64,000 nt of DNA from Bacteroidales bacterium (GTDB taxonomy: Bacteria > Bacteroidota > Bacteroidia > Bacteroidales > Muribaculaceae): contig DXYS01000027.1 of the NCBI GenBank assembly GCA_019415705.1, positions 3,231 through 67,230 on the forward strand, given 5' to 3'. Position numbers and translations under genes: made by a program. Of this stretch, positions 17,439 to 26,309 are shown piece after piece; the first letter of the stretch is position 1; every line of letters begins with the position of its first letter. The notes below the pieces were generated by a model, which saw only the letters and a list, made by a program, of their open reading frames with translations, ran no database searches and had not been told where the DNA came from.

Positions 17439-18218
17439 ATGTCAATCTTACTCCAAGCACCTTTAACAACGGCTGTCGCTGACACTCTCAGTCAGACGGC
17501 CGCTGCGGCTGTCGCTCTTGTTGAGAGCGCCGGCGCCACAGCCGACACAGTATCCTCTCTTAATCCGGCTGAAATGACGGCCGCCGCAGAGCCACAGGCG
17601 ATGTCGCTCTGGGAGCTTTGTCTCGAGGGCGGATGGATTATGATTCCGCTCGCCCTGCTGGCTCTTATCAGCATCTATATTTTCATCGAGCGTGCTATAG
17701 TCATATTCAAGGCCTCTAAATTAGACGACAGCTTCATGAAGCGTATCAAAGACTATATCCACGAAGGCGAGATAGAGTCGGCGCTTAATCTCTGCCGCGG
17801 CAACGGCTCGCCGTATGCGCGTCTTATCGCCAAAGGCATCAGCCGTATCGGCCGTCCGATGAACGATGTGCTCGTCGCTATCGAGAACACCGGCAATCTT
17901 GAGGTCGCCGCTCTTAACAAAGGGCTGCCATGGCTGGCCACGACAGCGGCCGGCGCTCCCATGATTGGCTTTCTCGGTACGGTAATCGGCATGGTGCAGG
18001 CATTTTTCGCTATAGCATCACAGGGCAACGCAGCTTCAATCGGCGACTTTGCCGGAGGCATCTATACGGCTCTCGTGACAACTGTCGCCGGTCTGATTGT
18101 CGGCATTATCGCTCTCTTTGCCTACAATTACCTCGTTGCCCGCATCAATAAGGTGATGAATCTCATGGAGGCACGCACCATGGACTTCATGGACCTCCTC
18201 AACGAGCCTGCTCAATAA
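17439..18218 (+). CDS. exbB: MotA/TolQ/ExbB proton channel subunit
   Basis: Inner-membrane stator subunit that couples proton flow to a TonB- or TolA-like protein. The 259 residues have a long N-terminal Ala/Ser-rich region, a first membrane helix around 66-88 (WIMIPLALLALISIYIFIE), a cytoplasmic loop, and two C-terminal helices with GAPMIGFLGTVIGMVQAF and the TALVTTVAGLIVGIIALF motif carrying the conserved threonines. ExbB versus TolQ cannot be separated by eye. Next gene starts 12 bases downstream. Confidence 0.92.
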   Translation: MSILLQAPLTTAVADTLSQTAAAAVALVESAGATADTVSSLNPAEMTAAAEPQAMSLWELCLEGGWIMIPLALLALISIYIFIERAIVIFKASKLDDSFMKRIKDYIHEGEIESALNLCRGNGSPYARLIAKGISRIGRPMNDVLVAIENTGNLEVAALNKGLPWLATTAAGAPMIGFLGTVIGMVQAFFAIASQGNAASIGDFAGGIYTALVTTVAGLIVGIIALFAYNYLVARINKVMNLMEARTMDFMDLLNEPAQ

Positions 18219-18230
18219 ACCCTTGAAGAC

Positions 18231-18704
18231 ATGGCACTCAAACGTCAGCAAGACATGATGGCTACATTCTCGATGGCATCGATGACCGATGTTATCTTCC
18301 TGCTGCTTGTCTTCTTCCTCGTGACATCGACATTCATTTTCCCGACAGCGCTCGATATCAATCTCCCCGAAAGCGCCGAGCAGACACCGGCCAAACCGTC
18401 GACACGCGTCTTTGTCGACCCCGCCGGCAACTATTTTGTCAGCTATGCCGACTCAGAGCTGCAGCCGGTAGAGTCAGAGCATCTCGGCGAGTTTCTGACA
18501 GTCATCTCTCAGCGTGACTCTGTCGGCGGCATCGCCGTTTATGCCGATGTGGCCGTGCCTTACGGCAAAGTAGTCGAAGTGCTGAATATCGGCGCCGCCA
18601 ACAATCTTAAAATGGTACTTGCCACAAAACCGTTATCCGGAGCATCGCCTGACCCTCAGACAGTTGTCGCCGCCGATAACGGTGAGGCCGGTAACGTAAA
18701 ATAA
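18231..18704 (+). CDS. exbD: ExbD/TolR family protein
   Basis: Partner of the ExbB channel. The 157-residue protein has one N-terminal membrane helix preceded by MASMTDVIFLLLVFFLVTS, whose aspartate is the proton-carrying residue of ExbD/TolR, and a periplasmic domain. It is followed within two bases by the tonB-like gene, so the three proteins are probably made together as one energy-transducing complex. Confidence 0.92.
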   Translation: MALKRQQDMMATFSMASMTDVIFLLLVFFLVTSTFIFPTALDINLPESAEQTPAKPSTRVFVDPAGNYFVSYADSELQPVESEHLGEFLTVISQRDSVGGIAVYADVAVPYGKVVEVLNIGAANNLKMVLATKPLSGASPDPQTVVAADNGEAGNVK

Positions 18705-18705
18705 A

Positions 18706-19521
18706 ATGATGCAACGTCCACGCATATATGCAGCCATCGGCACAGTGCTTGTCGCAGCCATAGTCATCATATGGATGGCGTGTGACACACTGACTGTCAC
18801 TCCGCGTGACCGCGAGTGGCCTCCGCGCCACGACAGCGAGATAATGCTTGATGACGAGTATGCCGAGCTGCTTGATTTGCCGATGTCGCCTGACAGGGCT
18901 CAGACAGACCCGTCGCCGGCCTATAACGAGACGCCTGCCGACAATAACGCCGAGGCTGCCCCCGAGACCGGTATGGACGTTGTCGACCGCGGAGAGCCGG
19001 CCGAGGCTCCAAAGACCGTGTCGTCAGAGCGTCCGTCGCCTGTCAAAACCGAAAAGAAAGACAAAAAGCCCGAAAAAACGGGGCCGTCGGCTGCCGAACT
19101 CAAGAAACAACAGGAGCAGGAAGAAGCACGCCGAAAGGCTACAAATCAGACACGCAATGCGTTTCGCAACACCGGCCGCAACAATGCCGACAACCGCGGA
19201 CGCGACGAAGGTAACGCCGGCTCTCCCAAAGGCAGCTCGTCGGTCAATGGACACGGCACAGGCAACGTGGGCGGCGGATGGTCGATGCCCCGCTACAACA
19301 GTGTGCCCAGCTCTGTTACCGGCTCCGTAGTAATGATGGTAAAGATAGACCGTAGCGGACGTGTCAAATCTGTGACTTTTCAGGGCGGAGACGCCCCGGC
19401 AGCCACAGACCGCCGTGTGCGCGAGGCTGTCGAGCGTGAGGTACGGTCACGCACATTCACCCGCTCCGACGACAACGCTCCCGAAGAGTCAACAGCCTAT
19501 ATCACCTACCGCTTCAGGTAA
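18706..19521 (+). CDS. TonB/TolA-like energy transducer
   Basis: A 271-residue protein with one N-terminal membrane helix (about 6-26), a long Pro/Lys/Glu/Ala-rich spacer that crosses the periplasm (about 60-150, including KPEKTGPSAAELKKQQEQEE), a Gly/Asn-rich hinge and a C-terminal TonB fold (VTGSVVMMVKIDRSGRVKSV). It should transmit the proton-motive force from ExbB/ExbD to outer-membrane transporters such as the SusC protein at 50-53 kb, or act in Tol-like envelope constriction. The domain plan fits both TonB and TolA. Confidence 0.85.
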   Translation: MMQRPRIYAAIGTVLVAAIVIIWMACDTLTVTPRDREWPPRHDSEIMLDDEYAELLDLPMSPDRAQTDPSPAYNETPADNNAEAAPETGMDVVDRGEPAEAPKTVSSERPSPVKTEKKDKKPEKTGPSAAELKKQQEQEEARRKATNQTRNAFRNTGRNNADNRGRDEGNAGSPKGSSSVNGHGTGNVGGGWSMPRYNSVPSSVTGSVVMMVKIDRSGRVKSVTFQGGDAPAATDRRVREAVEREVRSRTFTRSDDNAPEESTAYITYRFR

Positions 19522-19541
19522 GCTCACGTAACCTTATTTTA

Positions 19542-19922
19542 CTAATCGTCGTCATCGTCGTGGTGGCGGCGATTATGTTTTCTGTGTTTATACCAGTCTT
19601 TTGCGACATCGCGGCGATATTTGCGGAAATGTTTGTCGCTTTTGTGGTGATGAGAGTGTGACGGACGCAGGAACTGAGGTCCGTAGTTGTGATAGTGTAT
19701 CACTTCGACGCGGCGCGGTGGCTCGTGGTGGTGACGGTGGTGATGCCCGTGGTAGTAGACCGGCACCTCATAAAAAGTCGGATAGTTGTTGACATTGAAT
19801 GAAACGCCCTCGCTCCCGAATGTAAATGAGAAGTTCGGACCGTCTGCCATAAGGGCGATGGGAGAGGTGAGGGCGGCCGATATTGTCAGTGTCAGACAGA
19901 GTCTTTGCAGTCTATGATTCAT
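19542..19922 (-). CDS. Exported histidine-rich small protein
   Basis: About 126 residues from MNHRLQRLCLTL, chosen because a signal peptide with cleavage near ALMADG follows at once; an ATG 45 bases upstream would bury the signal. The mature part holds many histidines, including YYHGHHHRHHH, a second cluster SHSHHHKSDKHF, a basic stretch, and a C-terminal run of five aspartates. Such composition suggests binding of zinc, nickel or copper in the periplasm, but no known domain is recognised. It converges on the tonB gene and diverges from dut. Confidence 0.65.
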   Translation of the reverse strand: MNHRLQRLCLTLTISAALTSPIALMADGPNFSFTFGSEGVSFNVNNYPTFYEVPVYYHGHHHRHHHEPPRRVEVIHYHNYGPQFLRPSHSHHHKSDKHFRKYRRDVAKDWYKHRKHNRRHHDDDDD

Positions 19923-20045
19923 AATCTTATCGCATTTGGTTGATGTTACGGAGCTGCTCTGTTGCATACGCTCCTGATTATTTTACAATTTCAGTCAGAC
20001 AAAAGTTCATGTCGGTCATAGCCTGCCGCGCGATATAAACAATGC

Positions 20046-20076
20046 TTGCAAATCAGAGAGAACTTCACTACTTTTG
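20046..20076 (+). promoter_or_regulatory. Promoter of dut
   Basis: TACTTTTG at 20069-20076 matches TAnnTTTG, and CTTG ending at 20048 lies 20 bases upstream in the -33 position. This is one of the best-formed promoters in the window and puts the transcript start near 20083, about 25 bases before the dut ATG at 20108. Confidence 0.6.
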
Positions 20077-20107
20077 TAGTTGTTATAAACTTATCTATCC
20101 GACAGAC

Positions 20108-20554
20108 ATGGACAGCGTCAGAATCAAAATAATAAACTCCTCTTCAAATCCTCTGCCGGCCTATGGCTCGGAGCATGCCGCAGGCATGGACGTGCGCGCG
20201 TGGCTGCCCGACGGCCCGCTCAGAGTCGCCCCTATGGAGCGTGTGCTTGTCCCGACCGGCCTGAGGGTCGAATTGCCCGAGGGCTATGAGATGCAGCTCA
20301 GACCGCGCAGCGGTCTCGCCCTGCGATCAGGCATAACGTTAGCCAACAGTCCCGGCACGGTGGACGCTGACTATCGCGGAGAAATCGGCATCATAGTCAT
20401 CAATCTCTCACACGATACTTTCGAAATCAACGACGGAGACCGTATCTGTCAGATGGTCGTCACACGCTATAGCCGTGTTGCCTGGGACTGCGCCGATGTG
20501 CTTTCTGACACGGAGCGCGGTGAAGGCGGATTCGGTCATACAGGTGTATCCTGA
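20108..20554 (+). CDS. dut: dUTP diphosphatase
   Basis: Hydrolyses dUTP to dUMP, keeping uracil out of DNA. The start is set at MDSVRIKIINSS because it gives the normal family length (148 residues) and sits behind the promoter at 20046-20076; a longer reading adds 22 unrelated residues. All five trimeric dUTPase motifs are visible: AAGMDVRA, RPRSGLALRSGI, GTVDADYRGEIGI, DGDRICQMV and the C-terminal RGEGGFGHTG. It heads a plus-strand series that continues through 26.2 kb with short gaps. Confidence 0.96.
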   Translation: MDSVRIKIINSSSNPLPAYGSEHAAGMDVRAWLPDGPLRVAPMERVLVPTGLRVELPEGYEMQLRPRSGLALRSGITLANSPGTVDADYRGEIGIIVINLSHDTFEINDGDRICQMVVTRYSRVAWDCADVLSDTERGEGGFGHTGVS

Positions 20555-20570
20555 TAAAAGTCATGCCACA

Positions 20571-22493
20571 ATGAAACACTCGTCGCTATATTTGCTGTTG
20601 CTTTTGATTGTCGCCGCTTTTGCCGGTGCAGGATCAATGCGCTCGGAGCGACGGGGATGGGACCGCGTGGCTGCCGACCGCAAAGCCGCTTATCTCTACC
20701 TGCAGAGTCTTGATGCATTTATCAATGAGAACTACGGCCTCTACGGAGAGTTGCTTACGCGCGCTTATCGCATAGACCCGTCAGATCCCGAGCTGCGTTC
20801 GCGCTACGGCGAGTGGCTGCTGCTGACGCGTGCCGATGACTCGGCCATGGTTGACCGAGGGTTTGAAATGATGCTCGAAAGCTACAGCCGGCGCCCGGAG
20901 GATTATTATGAGGCTGTTCAGCTGATCAATCTGACTAATAATTTCCGGCGGTTTGACGATCAGTCGCGTGTTGTCGAGCTGATGCACAAGGCTTATCCTG
21001 ACCGTAACGAGGTGACGCTGCAGCTTGCCAAGAATTATGTGTTCCGTGCCATGCGTGGTGACACGGCGGCTTCACGTCGCGCTATCGCGATGTTTGACAG
21101 TCTTGAGACAGCCTTGGGTAAATCATCTCAGATAAGTGCGTTCAAGATACAGACATGGCTTGCCAAGGGTGATACAGCCTCTGTGATTGAAGAGCTGAAC
21201 AGCCTCGCCGCATCATCGCCGGCCGACCCTATGACGGCCATAGATGTCAGCCGTTTTTACAATGCCATCAACCGGCCGGACTCGACTGCGGCATACCTTG
21301 ACCGCGCATGCCGGCTTGACTCTACAAACGGCATGGCGATACTTCTCAGGGCAAATTTCTATAAAGAGCGCGGCGACAGTGCCACGTTCGAGCGTGAAGT
21401 AATAAAAGCAATCCGTTCTACAGACCTTGACGTCGAGACCAAGCTGCAGCTTATGGGCTCGACGGTGATGAATCTGCCGGATGACAGCATCACACGCAGC
21501 CGCACGAACGAGCTTTTTGAAACACTGCTGGATGTAAATCCCGGTGAATATGAGATACATCAGCTCTATGGCTACTGGTTGGCAAAGAACGCCGATTATG
21601 CCCGGGCAGCCGAGCAGGCCGGTTATGCGATAGCTCTTGACGGGCGTCATCCCGGAGACTGGCAGACTATGGCACGCATGCAAATTAGCGCCGGAGATAC
21701 GATTGGCGCCGAACAGACCATGTCGCGCGCAGCAGTCCGTTTTGCCGATGATTTGGAGACACGCCGTCTGCATGCGGTCATAATCTCGATTCTCGGCAAA
21801 CCGGCCGAGGCCGCAGCCTCGCTCGAGGGTTTTGATGTCTCAAAGATTGAGACGCCTGATGAACGCTCGCAGTTTGAATCGTTGCGCGGTGACCTGTTCT
21901 ATCAGGCCGGTAAGGCTGACAGCGCGTTTGAGGCTTATCGTAAGGCGATTGACTACAATCCGTTGAATTATATGGCGCTCAACAATATAGCGTATTATTA
22001 CGCCGAAGCCGATACATTGCTTGGCGAGGCAGAGAAATATGCGGCGCGCGCCGTAGGCCATGAGTCTGATAATCCTACGTTTATTGATACTTACGCGTGG
22101 GTCTTCTTCAAAAAGAAAAATTATGGCGACGCCAAGACACAGATTGACCGGGCGATAGACTGCCTTAACTTTAAGAATGAGGCGGAAGAGATTGACGCGC
22201 AGCTTGCTGCCGGCGACACGGTCACTTCAGACACGGTGACGGTAGACAACATCGAGATAGCCGTCCCCGAAAACGTTACCGGCGACGCCGAGGTTGTAGA
22301 GGAGGTCGTCGAAGAGACAGAGACCGGTAATTCTGATATCTACGAGCACGCCGGCGATATCTATTTTATGTATGGCGACACGATTTCAGCCGTCAACTTT
22401 TGGCAGAAAGCCCTCGGTTTTGACGATATCGAGGCTGACGCGCGCCGCAGACTCGAAAACAAAATCAAGCACCGGCGCATAACCGGCGATTAA
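20571..22493 (+). CDS. TPR-repeat exported protein
   Basis: Start set at MKHSSLYLLLLLIVAAF, a signal or anchor sequence, 16 bases after dut; an upstream in-frame ATG lies within dut. The 640-residue product is made almost wholly of tetratricopeptide-like helical pairs, for example FYQAGKADSAFEAYRKAIDY followed by LNYMALNNIAYYYAEADTL, and a late acidic segment (about 550-600) rich in Glu/Val/Asp. In many Bacteroidota a TPR protein of this size stands directly before a DUF4292 protein, as here; a role in envelope assembly is likely but not shown. Confidence 0.85.
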   Translation: MKHSSLYLLLLLIVAAFAGAGSMRSERRGWDRVAADRKAAYLYLQSLDAFINENYGLYGELLTRAYRIDPSDPELRSRYGEWLLLTRADDSAMVDRGFEMMLESYSRRPEDYYEAVQLINLTNNFRRFDDQSRVVELMHKAYPDRNEVTLQLAKNYVFRAMRGDTAASRRAIAMFDSLETALGKSSQISAFKIQTWLAKGDTASVIEELNSLAASSPADPMTAIDVSRFYNAINRPDSTAAYLDRACRLDSTNGMAILLRANFYKERGDSATFEREVIKAIRSTDLDVETKLQLMGSTVMNLPDDSITRSRTNELFETLLDVNPGEYEIHQLYGYWLAKNADYARAAEQAGYAIALDGRHPGDWQTMARMQISAGDTIGAEQTMSRAAVRFADDLETRRLHAVIISILGKPAEAAASLEGFDVSKIETPDERSQFESLRGDLFYQAGKADSAFEAYRKAIDYNPLNYMALNNIAYYYAEADTLLGEAEKYAARAVGHESDNPTFIDTYAWVFFKKKNYGDAKTQIDRAIDCLNFKNEAEEIDAQLAAGDTVTSDTVTVDNIEIAVPENVTGDAEVVEEVVEETETGNSDIYEHAGDIYFMYGDTISAVNFWQKALGFDDIEADARRRLENKIKHRRITGD

Positions 22494-22512
22494 CACAATC
22501 CATAATTCGACA

Positions 22513-23406
22513 ATGACATTCCCCCGATCCTTATCACTCATATCTCTTGCGGCAGCTGCCGCGCTCGTCCTGCTTCTCGGCTCATGCCGCGGAGCCAAAG
22601 GCACAGTTGATACATCCGTTCCCGCCACAGTCGGCTCAGACGAGCCGGCATATATCAACAAGCCGTCAGACGTCTCGCCTGACATGCTTTTCGATGCCAT
22701 GTGCGGCTCATACGGGCAGTGGACCGATTTTTCGGCTCCCGTAAAAATAACGCTGCGTCAGCCGCGCAGCCTTAATGTGTCGGGTCGTCTTACGATGGTG
22801 CGCGACCGCGAGATACAGATTTCACTTCGTGTCTTCGGCATGGAAGTCGGAGGCCTTTACGCCGATACTGACAGCATCTATGTGTTTGAGAAACTCAACC
22901 GCTCGATGATGGCTGCCTCTATGGCGCGTCTGACCGAGGCGACGGGGCTCACGCTCGGTGACTTGCAGGAACTGCTGCTCGGACGCTGCTGCTATCCGGG
23001 CCGTGGAACGCTCGACGCCTCGGCGTCAAAACTGTTCAATATCAGCGCCGATCCTGACGGCATCTATATTATAGAGCCTCGTCAGAAACGCGCCGGAGGC
23101 GACTGGGCCTATAGCGCCGTTGTCGTTGACGGCATACGTCCCGAGATGGTGCTTGGCGCTGTCGCCGTTACCGTCGGACAGGCAGAGGGTACATGCAGCT
23201 ACGCCTCTCCGTTACTGACCGCAGCAGGCCCCGCATCGCCCAAGGCAGAGATGCTTGCCTCGCTGAGCGGCAAGAAACTTGAGGCTTCGATGGATATAAA
23301 TTTGCTCAAAGCCGATTGGAACAGCGGGCGCACCCCATCGGGCCGCATCCCTCAGGGCTACGACCGCATATCGCTCGAAGCCCTCACCAAAATGCTTAAA
23401 AGATAA
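22513..23406 (+). CDS. DUF4292 lipoprotein
   Basis: A 297-residue lipoprotein: signal peptide ending in LLGSC (Cys25). The rest fits DUF4292, a LolA/LolB-like beta-sheet fold family in Bacteroidota. KITLRQPRSLNVSGRLTMVR and IQISLRVFGMEVGGLYAD are typical strands. By position between a TPR protein and an EnvC-like protein it probably works at the outer-membrane inner leaflet. The biochemical role of DUF4292 is not established. Confidence 0.85.
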   Translation: MTFPRSLSLISLAAAAALVLLLGSCRGAKGTVDTSVPATVGSDEPAYINKPSDVSPDMLFDAMCGSYGQWTDFSAPVKITLRQPRSLNVSGRLTMVRDREIQISLRVFGMEVGGLYADTDSIYVFEKLNRSMMAASMARLTEATGLTLGDLQELLLGRCCYPGRGTLDASASKLFNISADPDGIYIIEPRQKRAGGDWAYSAVVVDGIRPEMVLGAVAVTVGQAEGTCSYASPLLTAAGPASPKAEMLASLSGKKLEASMDINLLKADWNSGRTPSGRIPQGYDRISLEALTKMLKR

Positions 23407-23424
23407 CATCCGCCGTTAGCCGTC

Positions 23425-24828
23425 ATGTCACGTTTTTTGCTCCTTTTGATTGCTTTTCTGCTCGCCGCCGCTCCACAGACCGACGCGCAGCGGCGTCGCG
23501 GCACGCGATCGTCGAAGACTGTCAAGCAGGAGCGTATGGCTACGGCCGGCGAGATCTCGCGCACCAAAAAACGTATTGGTCAAAACACCGCCGAGACCCG
23601 GCGTCAACTCAACCGTTTGGCCTCGCTCAACGCCGACATCGAACGTGAGAGCGCACGCATCGACAGTCTCAATGCACGCATAGCTGTAATCGACGCACGC
23701 ATCAGCGTTTTAGACGACTCCGTGACGGTCATCGATAAAAATCTGACGGCATTACGGACGGCTTTTGCCGACAATCTTGTGCAGATGCGTTCACGACGGC
23801 GCGCGATGTCTGATATGGCATTTATTTTCTCGTCGCATAGTTTTACCGAAGCATACAAGCGCTACAGATATATGCGCGAGCTTGAGCGCTGGCAGAAAGA
23901 CAAGTCTGTCGAAATAGCGTCGCTCGGTGAGCAGCTAAAGGCAAAGCGTGCCGAGGCCGCCGAGATGCGTTCGCGTCAGGCTGCCACGCTCGCGCAGTTA
24001 CAGGCGGCGCAGAAAAAACTCAAAAGCGGTAAAGACGATACCGAAAGGCTCGTCAAAGATCTCAAGCGTCAGGGCTCGTCGCTTAAGAAAGCGCTGAACG
24101 AGAAACAGAGTCAGCTAAAGCGTCTTGACGATGAGCTCGACCGCATCATAGCCGAGGAGGCGAGAGCCGCCGAGGAGGCACGCCGTCGTGAGGAGGCCCG
24201 TAAAGCCGAAGAAGCACGCAAAGCAGCTGAGGCACGTAAGGCTGAAGAGGCCAGACTCGCTGCCGAAAATCAGAAGAAACAGGACAAAGGGAAGTCTGGC
24301 CAAAGCAAACCCGCCAAGGAGGACAAGAAACAACCGGCTGCCAAGCCTCAGCCTGACCGTCCGGTCAAGCCGGCTCCGACACTCACGGCCTCTGATGACA
24401 ACCGTCGTCTGAGCGGCTCGTTTGCCGCCAACAAAGGACGTCTTTTAGTTCCTGTAACCGGACGTTATGCCATCACGGCGCATTTCGGTCGCAGCAGTCA
24501 TCCCGGCCTGAGCAACATTCAGGTCAATAACAGCGGCATCGACATCGAGACCTCCGCAGGCTCGTCGGCACGCGCCTCGTTTGACGGAGAAGTGTCATCT
24601 GTTTTCAGAGTCGGAGGCTATCACAACGTCGTGATGCTCCGTCATGGTGAATATCTGACGGTCTATGCCGGCATAGACCGTCTTGCGGTCAAAAAAGGCG
24701 ATAAAGTCAAGGCCGGGCAGACGCTTGGCACCATCTATAGCGATCCTGATGACGGAGGGCGCTGTCTGCTCCACTTTGAGATACGACGCGAGCGTGAGAA
24801 ACTCAATCCCGAGGACTGGATTAAATAA
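23425..24828 (+). CDS. envC: EnvC-like murein hydrolase activator (degenerate LytM)
   Basis: A 467-residue exported protein: signal peptide (1-21), then long coiled coils (about 35-290) with Ala/Glu/Arg/Lys heptads, a Pro/Lys linker, and a C-terminal LytM/M23 domain (about 340-465). The active zinc site is not intact. The usual His in the H-x-GIDI motif is Asn in NNSGIDIET (about 367-375), and the closing H-x-H is LLHFEI (about 448), losing one histidine. E. coli EnvC is likewise catalytically dead and activates amidases AmiA/AmiB at division. That is the expected role here; no amidase gene is nearby. Confidence 0.9.
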   Translation: MSRFLLLLIAFLLAAAPQTDAQRRRGTRSSKTVKQERMATAGEISRTKKRIGQNTAETRRQLNRLASLNADIERESARIDSLNARIAVIDARISVLDDSVTVIDKNLTALRTAFADNLVQMRSRRRAMSDMAFIFSSHSFTEAYKRYRYMRELERWQKDKSVEIASLGEQLKAKRAEAAEMRSRQAATLAQLQAAQKKLKSGKDDTERLVKDLKRQGSSLKKALNEKQSQLKRLDDELDRIIAEEARAAEEARRREEARKAEEARKAAEARKAEEARLAAENQKKQDKGKSGQSKPAKEDKKQPAAKPQPDRPVKPAPTLTASDDNRRLSGSFAANKGRLLVPVTGRYAITAHFGRSSHPGLSNIQVNNSGIDIETSAGSSARASFDGEVSSVFRVGGYHNVVMLRHGEYLTVYAGIDRLAVKKGDKVKAGQTLGTIYSDPDDGGRCLLHFEIRREREKLNPEDWIK

Positions 24829-24837
24829 CGACGTGTC

Positions 24838-26190
24838 ATGTGTGCGCGTAAGACATCGACTCTGACACTGCGAGTGCTGAAGGCCACAGGCCTGTTGGGC
24901 TCCGCGCAGGTTGTAAATATTCTGACAGCCATATTGCGCACAAAGTTTGTGGCCGTCTGGCTCGGTCCGGCCGGCGTCGGTCTCAACTCGCTGCTTAATA
25001 CCAATATAAGTCTGATTTCGACTGCCACGCAGTTAAATCTTCGCGACAGTTCTGTGCGCGAGATTGCGTCGGTCGGCGATTCTGGACGAGATATGACGAT
25101 TGCAGTCATAAGGCGCACATGTCTGCTCTTGGGCGTTTGCGGCATGTTTCTGACGGCTCTGCTGTCGCCGTTGCTTAGTCTTATCAGTTTTAAAAATTAT
25201 GATTACACCCTGTCATTCGTGTGGCTGTCACCGGTGATGGTGTTTACCGCCTACAGTGCCGGCGAGTTTGCCGTCATGCAGGCTGTGGGACGGCTGAAAC
25301 AACTTGCACGCACGACCGCAGTATCGGCTTTAGCGGCAACGGTCATCGCCGTCCCGTTATTCTATTATTATCGGCTTGCCGCCATTGTACCGGTGATTCT
25401 CCTATATGTCTCCGCGACGGCCTTTTTTTGCCGGCTCTGGCGTGTCAGAACTGACAGTAAGCCGAATGTCACGTTAAGAGACATCATCTCACACGGACGC
25501 CGTGCCATCGTCCTCGGCATTTACATGACTGTGTCTATGCTGATGACCAATGTCGGACAGTTTGTTCTTGCGGTATACATCAACCGCACCGGCTCGCTTG
25601 GCGGTTATGGTGTATATCAGGCCGGTTTCACGTTGGTCAACAGTTATGTCGGCATATTCTTTACGGCGCTCAGTCTCGAGTATTATCCACGTCTGGCGCA
25701 GTATGCCGGGCGTCCGTATATATGCCGCGGCCTGATGTCGCATGAGTTGAGTCTCATAGTCAGGATACTGTGTCCTTTAGTGGTCGCTTTTATTTTCTGT
25801 TCTGACTGGATAGTGAGACTCCTTTACAGCTCGCGTTTCGGCGATGTACTGCCATACGTCGACTACGCCATAATCGGAGCACTGTTCCGAGGCGTTTCAT
25901 TGTGTTTCGCTCTGCGCATACTTGCCGAGGGTGACGGCCGCGCCTACATTTTCACAGAGACATCGAGCGTCATAGTCGGCCTCGTGCTTAACATCCTCGG
26001 CTTTCATTTCTATTCCTACGGCGGCCTCGGCTTCTCCTATGTTCTGTGGTATGGCTTCTATGCCTTACTCACATGGGCGGTCTGCCGCCGTCGCTACGGC
26101 CTTCGCCTCAACGCCTCCTTCCTCGTCCTTCTCCTCTGCTCCATAGCATTAGGCTTCGCCGCCTTGGCAATCAAAAAGCTGATATTTTGA
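24838..26190 (+). CDS. Wzx-type lipid-linked oligosaccharide flippase
   Basis: A 450-residue polytopic membrane protein of the MOP/polysaccharide-transport class, close to O-antigen translocases. The N-terminal KATGLLGSAQVVNILTAILR and WLGPAGVGLNSLLNT are typical, and about 12-14 hydrophobic helices follow. It should move undecaprenyl-linked glycans across the inner membrane. No glycosyltransferase cluster accompanies it; it is last in the dut-TPR-DUF4292-envC run, 9 bases after envC. The last 100 bases are unusually C-rich with CTC/CTT leucines. Confidence 0.88.
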   Translation: MCARKTSTLTLRVLKATGLLGSAQVVNILTAILRTKFVAVWLGPAGVGLNSLLNTNISLISTATQLNLRDSSVREIASVGDSGRDMTIAVIRRTCLLLGVCGMFLTALLSPLLSLISFKNYDYTLSFVWLSPVMVFTAYSAGEFAVMQAVGRLKQLARTTAVSALAATVIAVPLFYYYRLAAIVPVILLYVSATAFFCRLWRVRTDSKPNVTLRDIISHGRRAIVLGIYMTVSMLMTNVGQFVLAVYINRTGSLGGYGVYQAGFTLVNSYVGIFFTALSLEYYPRLAQYAGRPYICRGLMSHELSLIVRILCPLVVAFIFCSDWIVRLLYSSRFGDVLPYVDYAIIGALFRGVSLCFALRILAEGDGRAYIFTETSSVIVGLVLNILGFHFYSYGGLGFSYVLWYGFYALLTWAVCRRRYGLRLNASFLVLLLCSIALGFAALAIKKLIF

Positions 26191-26273
26191 ATAGCTTTAT
26201 GATAGTGTTTGTCATAGGGAATATAAATGCACGATTTTTTTGCTGAATACGCTGTATGTCAGCAAAAAATATA

Positions 26274-26281
26274 TAAATTTG
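26274..26281 (+). promoter_or_regulatory. -7 box for the KilA-N gene
   Basis: TAAATTTG matches TAnnTTTG and lies 28 bases before the KilA-N ATG, within a 119-base A/T-rich spacer. The expected -33 element is not clear. It suggests the KilA-N gene has its own transcript. Confidence 0.5.
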
Positions 26282-26309
26282 CTTAGTGGCATAAAGCTTA
26301 TCATAATCA

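Noticed and set aside
21213..21773. 186-codon minus-strand frame antisense to the TPR gene
   Set aside because: No motif or plausible start signal; the plus strand encodes continuous TPR repeats.
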